A stretch of DNA of 64,000 nucleotides from assembly GCA_039679645.1 (NCBI GenBank), contig JBDKUO010000066.1:1-64000 (forward strand). The letters are read 5' to 3'. The stretch is from Armatimonadota bacterium. Lineage in GTDB: Bacteria; Armatimonadota; UBA5829. This document shows, piece by piece, positions 8,689 through 17,036 of this stretch. How positions within the stretch are numbered: the stretch's first letter is position 1; each line of letters starts with the position of its first letter. The notes beneath the pieces were generated by a model. It searched no databases. It worked only from the letters and a program-made list of their open reading frames with translations, and was not told the DNA's origin. The position numbers were made by a program, and so were the translations under genes.

Positions 8689-9294
8689 ATGCTGGAAAAT
8701 GTGACGGCCGTCATGGCACGCGTTGAGGAGATAAAGTCGCGTTTTCAAAGCGCGCGGGCTAGTGGGGAGGTTACTATTGCTCCCCATTCAACTGCGTCTG
8801 CGCCATCTCAGACACAATCGGCGTCGCAGTCGGCATCGGTCCAGCCATATTTTCCGAGCTATCTGGTTAAGCAGGCGCAAAAAGTCGGCAAAAACTCAGT
8901 CTGCGATATCTCGTCATATCAAAACATAATTGATACAGCCGCATCCAAATATGGTGTCGATCCGGCACTTCTTAAGGGTGTGATCCGAGCTGAAAGCGGG
9001 TTTAGGTCAAACGCTGTTTCAAGCGTAGGAGCGCAAGGGTTGATGCAGTTGATGCCGTCAACAGCCAAGGCGCTGGGTTGCTCGGACCCGTTTGATCCTA
9101 AGCAAAACATTGATGCGGGGGCGAAGTATCTGAAGCAGCAAATAAATAGGTTCGGCAGTGAGGAGCTAGCTCTTGCGGCCTACAATGCCGGTCCGGGTGC
9201 TGTTGCAAAATATGGCGGAGTACCGCCTTACCGCGAGACACAAAACTATGTGCACAAAGTGCTCTCATACCGCGACGATTATTCGTCGCAGTGA
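8689..9294 (+). CDS. Lytic transglycosylase (SLT domain) of the flagellar cluster
   Basis: The 201-residue protein has an unstructured Ser/Gln/Ala-rich N-terminal half and a C-terminal SLT domain. The SLT motifs are all present: the catalytic Glu in IRAESGFRSNAVS, then GAQGLMQLMPSTA, NIDAGAKYLKQQI and ALAAYNAGPGAV. Such enzymes cleave peptidoglycan to let the growing rod through. No signal peptide is apparent, so export by the flagellar apparatus itself, as for FlgJ-type enzymes, is my inference. The ATG directly follows the fliJ stop. It occupies the place that a FlgJ-like or MotE-like gene takes in other clusters. Confidence 0.88.
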   Translation: MLENVTAVMARVEEIKSRFQSARASGEVTIAPHSTASAPSQTQSASQSASVQPYFPSYLVKQAQKVGKNSVCDISSYQNIIDTAASKYGVDPALLKGVIRAESGFRSNAVSSVGAQGLMQLMPSTAKALGCSDPFDPKQNIDAGAKYLKQQINRFGSEELALAAYNAGPGAVAKYGGVPPYRETQNYVHKVLSYRDDYSSQ

Positions 9295-9329
9295 GATAAC
9301 ATCCTAAGAAGAAAGGAGGTGAACAAATA

Positions 9330-10799
9330 ATGACAGACGCAATAACTGCAATTGCTCCTCAGAGCACTGGAACGGTGAATACAGCCGGGCAGGGAAGCGG
9401 AAACACAGGAAAAGATGGCTCACTGTTTTCCGATGTTCTCAGCAGCACAATCAAGGAAGATAAACAGGTTCAGGCAAAAGATGCCAAGCAAACTGAGAGT
9501 CAGGCAACTGAGCAAAATGATGATAAGCAGGCTGATTCACAAGCAGTAGAACTTACTGACGGCAAGCAAGCTGACGTAGCCGATGCGCAGATTGCGGCAC
9601 AGTTGATGGCTGTTGTTAATGCTCCGGTTCAACAATCGATTCCGCAAACGGTTCAAAAGACTGATGTGAGCGCTTCGGATATGGCAATAACCGAAGTTGC
9701 GGCGGATGTTAAGAATGATTCTAAAACGACGATCCAAACTCCGGTATCGCAAGCCGAAGAAGTGTTGCAGGGACCGAGTGAGGCTCTACAAGCGATAGTC
9801 GATGGCACAAACGCCGTTTCGGGCAAGGAAGCCGATAAGCAGCCTGTTGTAGATATGATGGGCAATCAGGCCAATGATGGAACTAGGCTTGTCGAAGGTG
9901 CGATGAAGAACACACAGACAATGCGTGTTGGTCCGGATGTCAAGATGGTTGAAGTCAATGCGACATCAGAATCTGCAAACACAAATCAGAGCGCGAAAAC
10001 GGTTGATACATCAATGAAAATGCCGGATGGCAATCAATCAGCCACGGATAACAAGGTTTCTCTCGATGCTTCGTCTCAGACAAGGATCGAAGTGACCGCA
10101 TCCGCGGAGCCGTCGCGTGAGTTTACTATCAAGCCACAGGTTATGAGTCCCGTGAGCGGCCAAGCTGAATCTGCAAATACTCTGATCAGTGATGCTGTCA
10201 GTCAGGTCGCATCAACGGAAAAAAGCGGTGTCAATGCCGATACATCAGGTTCGCAGAACAATCTGACGGCGTTGTTTACAGGTCAGACACTTTCAGATAC
10301 AACAGTGAAGCAGACCACGCAGGCTCAACCGACGCAGGCCACGACAAATGCCGATCAGCCGTTGCATACACGAATAATCGATCAGATTGTCCGTGATGTT
10401 AAGCTGATCAAGCTGCCGCAGCAAAACGATCTGGTGGTCAAGCTCTCGCCGCCTGAACTCGGCGCTCTTCGTGTGCAGATTACTCAGGCCGAGCAGGGAC
10501 TGACCACGCAAATTCAAACCAGCGGTGATCAGGTACGTGGATTGTTACAGGCTCATTTGCCTGCACTCAATCAAGCTTTCTCAGATGCTGGGCTGAAGAT
10601 GGACTCGGTGTCGGTAACTTCGGGCACATCATTTGGATCGCTGATGCAGGACTCAACAAATGGCAACGCGCAGCAGCAATCAGGCAGCCAAAGCCGACAC
10701 TATTCAGGTTCGCAGGATGCAAATGGTAATCTGGCAGCAGCAAATATGCCGACCTTAGCTACAGGTGGTGAAACCACAACATACAGTTGGTTGGCGTAG
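9330..10799 (+). CDS. fliK: Flagellar hook-length control protein FliK
   Basis: The 489-residue protein has a long, low-complexity Gln/Ala/Thr/Asp-rich N-terminal ruler. The conserved C-terminal domain (NDLVVKLSPPELGALRVQI, HLPALNQAFSDAGLKMDSVSV) switches export from hook to filament proteins. The N-terminal third has an irregular repeat, TEQNDDKQADSQAVELTDGK. The ATG at 9330 has an excellent AAAGGAGGTGAA upstream. flgD follows, the usual order. Confidence 0.9.
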   Translation: MTDAITAIAPQSTGTVNTAGQGSGNTGKDGSLFSDVLSSTIKEDKQVQAKDAKQTESQATEQNDDKQADSQAVELTDGKQADVADAQIAAQLMAVVNAPVQQSIPQTVQKTDVSASDMAITEVAADVKNDSKTTIQTPVSQAEEVLQGPSEALQAIVDGTNAVSGKEADKQPVVDMMGNQANDGTRLVEGAMKNTQTMRVGPDVKMVEVNATSESANTNQSAKTVDTSMKMPDGNQSATDNKVSLDASSQTRIEVTASAEPSREFTIKPQVMSPVSGQAESANTLISDAVSQVASTEKSGVNADTSGSQNNLTALFTGQTLSDTTVKQTTQAQPTQATTNADQPLHTRIIDQIVRDVKLIKLPQQNDLVVKLSPPELGALRVQITQAEQGLTTQIQTSGDQVRGLLQAHLPALNQAFSDAGLKMDSVSVTSGTSFGSLMQDSTNGNAQQQSGSQSRHYSGSQDANGNLAAANMPTLATGGETTTYSWLA

Positions 10800-10810
10800 G
10801 AGGTAATGAA

Positions 10811-11635
10811 ATGTCAACAACCAGTGCAGTATCAGGTACTTCGAGCACAAGCTCGGGTACTACAACAAGCACTACGCAAAAGACGCTTGATCAAAATGCT
10901 TTTTTGAAGCTATTGATGACAGAGATGCAGAATCAGGATCCGCTAAGTCCTATGGACAACACGGAATATGTCGCACAGCTTGCGCAGTTCTCATCGCTGG
11001 AACAAATGCAGCAGATGAATTCCGCTCTGGATTCTATGAACACGTCTTATAGCTCAAATCAAGCTCTGAGCCTTGTGGGTAAGACTGTCACTTACCAATC
11101 ACCGGACGATGCGACTGCCACCCTGACAGGCACAGTCAGCGGAGTTGTGTTCGAAGACGGCACAGCAAAGCTCAAAATCGGCTCAGATACGGTGGGTTTG
11201 GATGCAATTGAGCAGATTTACACAGACTCATCGCTTGGGGTGGGGCAAAAGTCCCAGTATGCGCTTCAGCTTATAGGGCAAACTGTCGATTACTATACCA
11301 CTTCCGGCGAATATGCCACTGGGAAAGTGGATAGTGTATCGTATGAAAACGGTTGGCCAACGCTTAATATAGGTTCGGATTCGGTGTCGTTGAGCAACGT
11401 GGCAGGCGTTCACCAGAGCGCTGATGACATTGAATCAGATCAGGCTGCTACTATTGCAGCAGCGATGGTCGGCAAAAATGTCGTATACACCGATCCATCA
11501 GATTCAAACAAGACACTTACCGGTGTGCCGTCGAGTGTGATGAAAGACAGCGATGGAAAAGTGCAATTGCTGATCGGGACCACTAAAGTTGATCTGGCCG
11601 ATGTGGTCAAAGTATATGCAAAGAACGAGTCATAG
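10811..11635 (+). CDS. flgD: Flagellar hook capping protein FlgD
   Basis: FlgD caps the growing hook. The conserved N-terminal part is QNAFLKLLMTEMQNQDPLSPMDNTEYVAQLAQFSSLEQMQ. After it come two or more similar beta-rich segments (LVGKTVTYQSPDDA, LIGQTVDYYTTSGE, MVGKNVVYTDPSDS), each followed by a G-x-x-x-V-x-L turn. The protein has 274 residues from the ATG at 10811 behind AGGAGGTAATGAA, longer than the common 220. The three related segments look like an internal repeat of the Tudor-like domain. Confidence 0.92.
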   Translation: MSTTSAVSGTSSTSSGTTTSTTQKTLDQNAFLKLLMTEMQNQDPLSPMDNTEYVAQLAQFSSLEQMQQMNSALDSMNTSYSSNQALSLVGKTVTYQSPDDATATLTGTVSGVVFEDGTAKLKIGSDTVGLDAIEQIYTDSSLGVGQKSQYALQLIGQTVDYYTTSGEYATGKVDSVSYENGWPTLNIGSDSVSLSNVAGVHQSADDIESDQAATIAAAMVGKNVVYTDPSDSNKTLTGVPSSVMKDSDGKVQLLIGTTKVDLADVVKVYAKNES

Positions 11636-11721
11636 GCTGACAATCAAACGGCAGCCATTAGGCAGGTACGGAAATTGCTGATATGGTTCCGAGTGTCAAT
11701 CTATCTGAAAGGAGAGACAGG

Positions 11722-12105
11722 ATGTCTCCAGTCAGGCTAAACACAAATATAGCTGGTGTAAACAGTGCGTCGGCAAGGCAAACCTCCGGGAGGTCTATTC
11801 AGGGGGACAAGTCTTTCCAGTCGCAACTGCAGACCGAGCTATCGAAACAGACAGGGATCAAATTGTCTGCTCATGCTCAGAAAAGGTTTGCTGAGCGAAA
11901 TGTTGAGTTTGGTGAAAATGAGCAGGCAAGGCTTGAATCCGGTATGGACCGAATTCAGGCGAAAGGCGCGGATAAGTCGCTTGTTTTGATGGACAATCTC
12001 GCCTTTGTCGTCAGCGCTCGAAATAGAACCGTGATTACTGCAGTCGATTCGGACAATGCGAAAGACGCAGTCTTTACCGGAATTGAGAGCGCGGTAATAG
12101 TCTGA
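11722..12105 (+). CDS. Flagellar operon protein (TIGR02530 / Flg_new family)
   Basis: The 127-residue protein has the family core GIKLSAHAQKRFAERNVEFGENEQARLESGMDRIQAKGADKSLVLMDNLAFVVSARNRTVITAVD (split here by eye, not a match score). Such proteins sit between flgD and flgE in Firmicutes and several other phyla; their role in hook assembly is not well defined. The ATG at 11722 follows AAAGGAGAGACAGG. A longer in-frame start at 11683 lacks a ribosome binding site. Confidence 0.8.
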   Translation: MSPVRLNTNIAGVNSASARQTSGRSIQGDKSFQSQLQTELSKQTGIKLSAHAQKRFAERNVEFGENEQARLESGMDRIQAKGADKSLVLMDNLAFVVSARNRTVITAVDSDNAKDAVFTGIESAVIV

Positions 12106-12135
12106 GACTTTTAGATCTCAGTATCTGATATATTA

Positions 12136-12204
12136 GCACTGGACCTCTGATGAGGAAGTGCGGGGCTGCCGACCTATTGAAGCAGCCCATTTGAAATTGG
12201 GAGG
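12136..12204 (+). promoter_or_regulatory. Structured leader upstream of flgE
   Basis: Three stems can form. GCACT/AGTGC (12136-12161) encloses CCTC-TGAT-GAGG. GGGCTGC/GCAGCCC lies at 12163-12188. A short CCCA/TGGG stem then covers part of the GGGAGG ribosome binding site at 12199-12204. There is no T-run, so it is not a terminator. It could control flgE translation or protect mRNA ends. It does not match the cyclic-di-GMP-I core as I know it. Confidence 0.45.
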
Positions 12205-12214
12205 TCAAATAAAA

Positions 12215-13486
12215 ATGATTCAGGCAATGTATAGTGGCATCACTGGCATGAAGGCGTTCAAAACACAGCTTGATGTCATTGGTAACAATATTGCAAACGT
12301 TAACACGACTGCCTACAAGGCAGAAAGCATATCTTTTCAAGAGACGCTTACACAAACAATAAAAGGCGCCAGTGCGCCTACAAGCGATAACGGTGGTATA
12401 AACCCATCTCAAGTCGGACTAGGTGTCGCAGTCGGCACAATAAATATAGACAATAGCCAGGGCAATAAGACAGCCACAGGCAAAGACACCGACCTTGCTG
12501 TTGATGGCAATGGCTATTTCGTGTTGGGTAACAGTGATTCTGTTGCCTATACACGTGATGGCAGCTTTGCCCTCGATTCTCAGTATAACCTGGTTTCTTC
12601 TTCCTCAGGAATGAAAGTCCTGGGCTGGCAGGCCGACCTGAACACCGGTGTGCTCGATACCTCGAAGGCAGTAGCCAGCGATTCCGGTATTAAAATTCCG
12701 GTCGGTGGGCTATCACTTGCTCAACAGACATCAAAGGTTACTCTTGCCGGTAATCTCGATGCATCGGCTGCAGACAATACTGAATACAAAATGCAGTTTG
12801 ATGTCTACGACTCATTGGGTGTAACGCACCAGGTTCATGTTAAGTTCAAAAAGTTGCCTGTTGATGAAACAGTAACTCCTGCTGTCAAGCCCTCTACTTG
12901 GGGATATGAGGTAACCAGTCCTGATGTGACCGGCACTATAACCAGTGGCAATATAGCATTTGATGACAAGGGCTATAGCACACTTGATACTATTAATCTG
13001 TCCATGACTTTGGCAACACCAGACGGGTCTAAAGATCCGCTTGTGGCTTCAATCAATGTTGGTGATCTCAGCCAGCTAGATGCCACCACAAGTAGTGTCA
13101 ACATGTCCTATCAAGACGGTCTTGCTTTAGGTACTCTGGAGTCATACGGTATTGATTCCAGCGGCACAATAGTCGGCACATTTACCAATGGCTCTTCCAG
13201 AACCCTTGGCCAGATTGCTTTGGCTGGGTTCAATAATCCCGCTGGTCTGGACAGAGTCGGCAACAACCTGGTGATGGAAAGTCCCAACTCAGGCAATGCG
13301 ATAATTGGTGTTCCGGGTACAAACGGCATTGGGACCGTATCCTCAGGTTATCTTGAAGCCTCTAATGTTGATCTTGCGAATGAGTTTGCCAACATGATTA
13401 CTGCTCAGCGTGGTTTTCAGGCAAACTCCCGTATTATAACGACTTCTGACGAGGTCCTTCAGGAACTCGTATCTTTGAAGAGGTAA
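12215..13486 (+). CDS. flgE: Flagellar hook protein FlgE
   Basis: The 423-residue protein starts MIQAMYSGITGMKAFKTQLD and has the rod/hook motif VIGNNIANVNTTAYKAES, the second family block DGNGYFVLGNSDSVAYTRDGSF and the C-terminal helix NVDLANEFANMITAQRGFQANSRIITTSDEVLQELVSLKR. It forms the universal joint outside the cell. The ATG at 12215 is chosen over an in-frame ATG at 12158 because GGGAGG lies 10 bases upstream and the family begins here. Confidence 0.94.
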   Translation: MIQAMYSGITGMKAFKTQLDVIGNNIANVNTTAYKAESISFQETLTQTIKGASAPTSDNGGINPSQVGLGVAVGTINIDNSQGNKTATGKDTDLAVDGNGYFVLGNSDSVAYTRDGSFALDSQYNLVSSSSGMKVLGWQADLNTGVLDTSKAVASDSGIKIPVGGLSLAQQTSKVTLAGNLDASAADNTEYKMQFDVYDSLGVTHQVHVKFKKLPVDETVTPAVKPSTWGYEVTSPDVTGTITSGNIAFDDKGYSTLDTINLSMTLATPDGSKDPLVASINVGDLSQLDATTSSVNMSYQDGLALGTLESYGIDSSGTIVGTFTNGSSRTLGQIALAGFNNPAGLDRVGNNLVMESPNSGNAIIGVPGTNGIGTVSSGYLEASNVDLANEFANMITAQRGFQANSRIITTSDEVLQELVSLKR

Positions 13487-13499
13487 ATTGATTAGTCAT

Positions 13500-13536
13500 T
13501 AGCTTCCCTCCAGGTATCTAGCTTGGAGGGAAGCTA
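13500..13536 (+). promoter_or_regulatory. Strong hairpin between flgE and flbD
   Basis: TAGCTTCCCTCC pairs perfectly with GGAGGGAAGCTA (12 base pairs, 13-base loop). No T-run follows, and the flbD ribosome binding site begins immediately after. An mRNA-processing or stability element is more likely than a terminator. Confidence 0.6.
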
Positions 13537-13549
13537 TGAGGAAATAGAT

Positions 13550-13813
13550 ATGATTAAGCTAACGCTCTATAACGACGCAGATGTAATCGTGAATGCGGAC
13601 CTGATTGAGTCCGTGGAGCGCACACCTGATACCCTGGTTACTTTGACAACCGGCAAGAAAATCATGGTGCGTGAAGCGGTTGAAGATGTTGTCTCAAAGG
13701 TTGTTTTTTACCGGCGACTGATAGCTAAGAACCATAGAGTCTTTGGCGCAAAGGGTAACAAGGGCAACAGCTTGCTCAGAGCAGATGTGAAAGGTTATGA
13801 GAGATGGACCTAG
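13550..13813 (+). CDS. flbD: FlbD/SwrD family flagellar protein
   Basis: The 87-residue protein has the family pattern MIKLTLYNDADVIVNADLIESVERTPDTLVTLTTGKKIMVREAVEDVV (opening, NADLIESVE and TLTTGKKI blocks). Small FlbD/SwrD proteins sit between flgE and motA or fliL; in Bacillus SwrD increases motor torque. The basic tail of about 25 residues is longer than usual. The ATG at 13550 follows GAGGAAA; the longer start at 13523 falls in the hairpin. It overlaps motA by 10 bases. Confidence 0.82.
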   Translation: MIKLTLYNDADVIVNADLIESVERTPDTLVTLTTGKKIMVREAVEDVVSKVVFYRRLIAKNHRVFGAKGNKGNSLLRADVKGYERWT

Positions 13814-14607
13814 CGACTGTCGCTGGCCTCGCGCTGGCATGGGGTGCACTATTTTTAAGCTTGAACATGGAAGGCGGATCTGTAAAAGATCTGTTTAATC
13901 TTCCAGCGCTTGTGCTTGTGGTTTGTGGCACTATCGGCGCGACCACTATCGGTTCAAGCGTAAAGATTCTTTCAACAATACCCTCCATTTTGAAGAATGT
14001 ATTTGTAAGCACAAATTTGAATCAGACCGAGGTTATAGACCTTATGGTCGGGTTTGCAAAGATTGCGAGACGTGAAGGGGTATTGGCGCTGGAGGAAGCT
14101 GCCGAAAAAATAAACAACAGGTTTTTGCGTAAAGGCGTCGAGCTGGTTGTTGACGGAACTCCAAGCGTTATGGTGCGCGAGATTCTTGAGACCGAGATAG
14201 TTGCTATGCAAGACCGGCATAAGATGGGTGAAACAATATTTTCAACTCTTGGAGGGTTCTCGCCGACCCTTGGTATCATCGGAACGGTTATGGGTTTGAT
14301 AAGCATGCTGGCCAAGCTCAATGAACCAGGGAAAATGGGGCATGCCATAGCAGCGGCATTTGTTGCAACACTATATGGTGTTGCTTTTGCCAACCTGGTA
14401 TATTTGCCGATTGCAAGTAAACTTAAATCCAGGACGGCCGATGAAGTGCTTGCTTATGAGATGATCATCGAAGGCGTTATGTCTATTCAGGCGGGAGACA
14501 ATCCCAGAATTGTTGAGACCCGAATGATGGCTTACCTTCCGCCCGCTATGAGAGCAGAAAGGGAGAAGGCAAAAGTCGAACGTGGTCGGGAAAAGATGGC
14601 GGCATGA
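13804..14607 (+). CDS. motA: Flagellar motor stator protein MotA
   Basis: The 267-residue protein has four membrane segments: AGLALAWGALFLSLNMEG, LPALVLVVCGTIGATTIGS, then TLGGFSPTLGIIGTVMGLISML and AIAAAFVATLYGVAFANLVYLPIA after a large cytoplasmic loop. The family's Pro-Gly pair near TM3 (SPTLGIIGTVMGLI) is present. With MotB it forms the ion-conducting stator in the inner membrane. The short MotA type without an extended loop resembles Firmicute MotA. Confidence 0.94.
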   Translation: MDLATVAGLALAWGALFLSLNMEGGSVKDLFNLPALVLVVCGTIGATTIGSSVKILSTIPSILKNVFVSTNLNQTEVIDLMVGFAKIARREGVLALEEAAEKINNRFLRKGVELVVDGTPSVMVREILETEIVAMQDRHKMGETIFSTLGGFSPTLGIIGTVMGLISMLAKLNEPGKMGHAIAAAFVATLYGVAFANLVYLPIASKLKSRTADEVLAYEMIIEGVMSIQAGDNPRIVETRMMAYLPPAMRAEREKAKVERGREKMAA

Positions 14608-15398
14608 GGAGAAAGTCGGAAAATGAAGAGCATGGCAGTTCCGAACGCTGGCTGCTGACATATGCAGATATGATCACGCTGCTGATGGCGTTTTTCATTA
14701 TGATGTATTCGATGTCCGTGCTCAACTTGTCCAAATTCCGAGAAGCAGCATTTTCGATACGTTCAGGGTTTGGCGGGATGATAAATGGTCAAGGCAAATC
14801 GCCGCTTGGAGCAAGTGGAATGTTTGGTCCAAAACCATCGGCAGTTCAGGGGGATACTGCAGGTGTGTCATGGAGAGTCCTAAAACCGTTGGTGAATTTT
14901 ATCGAGAACACATCGGGTGATAATACAGTCGCAATTGGTGAAGACCAAAGAGGCATAGTAATTACGATAGGTAGCGATGCCTTATTGTTTAAGTCAGGCA
15001 GTGCGACAATACGTGAAAATGCCTACCCGCTGCTCGATAAAATCGCCGGCACGCTAACGCAAACTGATAACCTTGTTCAGATAGAAGGGCATACATGCAA
15101 TTTGCCGACCAGATCATCAAGATATCCCAGCAACTGGGAACTCTCAACAGCGAGGGCGACAAATGTCTTGAGATATCTTGTGGAGCGCAAAAAATTGCAG
15201 TCATGGAGATTTGCCGCCGCAGGATACGGAGATGTCAGGCCGGTGGCGATGAATGATACTGATGCAAACAGACGAAAGAATAGAAGGGTCGAGATAGTGA
15301 TCTTGCGTCCCGATACTATATATGGCAAGGAAGCAAAGGAGAGTCCTAGAAGGATCAGCAATCCTGAGGATTCGGTTATACAAAGGAGCTTAGATTGA
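14604..15398 (+). CDS. motB: Flagellar motor stator protein MotB
   Basis: The 264-residue protein has a single membrane helix (LLTYADMITLLMAFFIMMYSMSVLN) with the ion-binding aspartate at D22, a plug/linker segment and a C-terminal OmpA-like peptidoglycan-binding domain. Blocks are VQIEGHTCNLPT, SNWELSTARATNVLRYL and ANRRKNRRVEIVI. Tyr20 before Ala-Asp and the absence of polar TM residues typical of sodium stators suggest proton coupling, a weak inference. Its ATG overlaps the motA stop. Confidence 0.94.
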   Translation: MRRKSENEEHGSSERWLLTYADMITLLMAFFIMMYSMSVLNLSKFREAAFSIRSGFGGMINGQGKSPLGASGMFGPKPSAVQGDTAGVSWRVLKPLVNFIENTSGDNTVAIGEDQRGIVITIGSDALLFKSGSATIRENAYPLLDKIAGTLTQTDNLVQIEGHTCNLPTRSSRYPSNWELSTARATNVLRYLVERKKLQSWRFAAAGYGDVRPVAMNDTDANRRKNRRVEIVILRPDTIYGKEAKESPRRISNPEDSVIQRSLD

Positions 15399-15844
15399 TG
15401 ATGAACAAAACAGGCATGGGCAAAACGATAATGATCATTGCATTGGGGGTTGTTGTCGTTTTGGGCGGAATCGGGTTCATGGCGTTCAAATCCAAAGGGG
15501 ACGCGAAAGATGCAAAAGCAGTGAAACTCCCAACAACTGAAATGGAGCTTGGGGACTTTGTCGTCAATCTTGCCGATACATCGCAGGTAAGGTATCTGAA
15601 AACGACCGTGGTTCTTGCAGTAGAGGGAGCGAAGGCTAGTGGTGGTGGAGAAGGCGAATCAGGCGGAGCTGACGCTCGCATCAGAGACGCTGTCATAGAA
15701 GTGCTCAGCAGCAAGACATTTGCTCAATTATCTCAGCCGAATGGCAAGGAAAAACTGAAGAAAGATATAATCGCGGCTGTCAACGAACGCCTCGAAGAAG
15801 GCAAGGCCGTGGAAGTATATTTTAATGAATTCGCAATGCAGTAG
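15398..15844 (+). CDS. fliL: Flagellar basal body-associated protein FliL
   Basis: The 148-residue protein has one N-terminal membrane helix (TIMIIALGVVVVLGGIGFMAF) and the FliL domain: MELGDFVVNLADTSQVRYLKTTVVL, then DARIRDAVIEVLSSKTFAQL and KDIIAAVNERL. FliL surrounds stator units and affects torque. AAGGAG lies 9 bases upstream of the ATG at 15398. A Gly/Glu-rich insert (GGGEGESGGAD) splits the domain. In the common gene order fliM would follow here, but it does not. Confidence 0.9.
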   Translation: MMNKTGMGKTIMIIALGVVVVLGGIGFMAFKSKGDAKDAKAVKLPTTEMELGDFVVNLADTSQVRYLKTTVVLAVEGAKASGGGEGESGGADARIRDAVIEVLSSKTFAQLSQPNGKEKLKKDIIAAVNERLEEGKAVEVYFNEFAMQ

Positions 15845-15868
15845 GCATATAGCTCAGGAGGTGAAGAT

Positions 15869-16378
15869 ATGGGAGACGAAGTAATTTCTCAAGCCGAAAT
15901 AGAGGCTTTAATAAGTGGCGCTGCACAAGCCAATGCTCAAGCAGATGGTGAACAGGCAGCGGATGCATCATCTGCAGCGCCGGAGCCTGAAAAGGTGGAA
16001 GCAGCGCCTGCTGCAGCGGCGGAGCCGGTGATAACGGTCAGTTCCGCGCCTGAGCCGGCAGTGCGTGCCGCAGCTTTTGCGCCGGTGGCTTCTGTTTCGG
16101 GTCCCGAACCCCGAAATGGTGTTGAATTGATAATGGATGTCCGGCTTAATGTGGCTGTCGAACTAGGCAGATCGACACTATCGGTGCGTGAAATATTGGC
16201 GTTGGGTCCGGGCAGGGTTGTTGAACTGGACAAGCATGCCGGCGAGCCGGTCGAGGTTGTCATTAACAACAAGACTGTTGCGCGCGGAGAAGTCGTTGTG
16301 ATAGATGAGAACTTCGGTGTAAGGATAACCGAGATTGTCGGGGCAAATGAAAGGCATATCAATGCTAAGGCTGCTTAA
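15869..16378 (+). CDS. fliN: FliN-type C-ring protein with a FliM/FliY-like N-terminal motif
   Basis: The 169-residue protein ends in a SpoA domain typical of FliN: IMDVRLNVAVELGRSTLSVREILALGPGRVVELDKHAGEPVEV and then NNKTVARGEVVVIDENFGVRITEIV (blocks). The first 17 residues contain ISQAEIEALISG, close to the CheY-P-binding peptide (LSQAEIDALL) at the start of FliM and FliY. A Pro/Ala/Glu-rich linker of about 70 residues joins the two. The CheC-like middle domain of FliY is missing. No fliM lies beside it. AGGAGGTGAA sets the ATG at 15869. Confidence 0.88.
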   Translation: MGDEVISQAEIEALISGAAQANAQADGEQAADASSAAPEPEKVEAAPAAAAEPVITVSSAPEPAVRAAAFAPVASVSGPEPRNGVELIMDVRLNVAVELGRSTLSVREILALGPGRVVELDKHAGEPVEVVINNKTVARGEVVVIDENFGVRITEIVGANERHINAKAA

Positions 16379-17036
16379 AATAGCTGGCATAGTTCTTGCT
16401 GTGATCATGCTGCTTGCAGTAGCTGTGCCTTGCGTGGCTTCTAAGCCTGATGTGAAGAAGTCAGACAAGAGCTCGTCTCAAACGACAGTCGCGAAAGCAA
16501 ATAGTGGAGAGCAGGACTTTCTTGCGTCGCTGGAATCGGCGAACAAGGAACCTTCGGATGAAAAAGAGGCTCCTGTTTATGTTACGGCCTTGAGTTTCAT
16601 CTTCAAGCTGGCATTGGTGCTGGCTCTGGCCTATGGGACAGTCGTTGTCTTGAAGAAGTTTACGAACTTCAAGTCAACAATGGGTGCAAGTCAGGGACGG
16701 ATAAGGGTCATCGAGCATTCCGCACTCGGAGCGAACAAGTCACTTCATCTTGTGGCGGTCGGCTCTAAGAGACTTCTGGTGGCATCGACCGCAAACCAGA
16801 TCAGTCTGGTTGCGGAGCTTGACCCCGAAGAAGTTACTGAGACTGATGCAAATGTCCCCACCGGCGGCGAGCCGGCAGGCGGGTTTAAGGAACAGCTATC
16901 GATGTTTCTTGGCAACAAGACAGACACGACTGAGAGCGCAAAAACCGTCGCTCAAATGCTGAGGGAATCCAGTTCGTTTCTGCAAGACAAGGTGAGGGAA
17001 GTAGGATGCTTCCGAAGGACTTTTAGGGATGTCTGA
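16362..17036 (+). CDS. fliO: Flagellar biosynthetic protein FliO
   Basis: The 224-residue protein has an N-terminal signal-like helix (MLRLLKIAGIVLAVIMLLAV), a charged periplasmic stretch, a second membrane helix (VTALSFIFKLALVLALAYGTVVVLKKF) and a cytoplasmic FliO domain (IRVIEHSALGANKSLHLVAVGSKRLLVASTANQISLVAEL in blocks). FliO helps assemble the FliP-FliQ-FliR pore. The ATG at 16362 has GAAAGG upstream and overlaps the fliN end; a TTG at 16335 is an alternative. The overlap with fliP is 8 bases. Confidence 0.86.
   Translation: MLRLLKIAGIVLAVIMLLAVAVPCVASKPDVKKSDKSSSQTTVAKANSGEQDFLASLESANKEPSDEKEAPVYVTALSFIFKLALVLALAYGTVVVLKKFTNFKSTMGASQGRIRVIEHSALGANKSLHLVAVGSKRLLVASTANQISLVAELDPEEVTETDANVPTGGEPAGGFKEQLSMFLGNKTDTTESAKTVAQMLRESSSFLQDKVREVGCFRRTFRDV

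Noticed and set aside
12121-12214. Cyclic-di-GMP-I riboswitch upstream of flgE
   Set aside because: The leader is folded and the context is attractive, but the conserved GEMM core and tetraloop-receptor pattern are not there.
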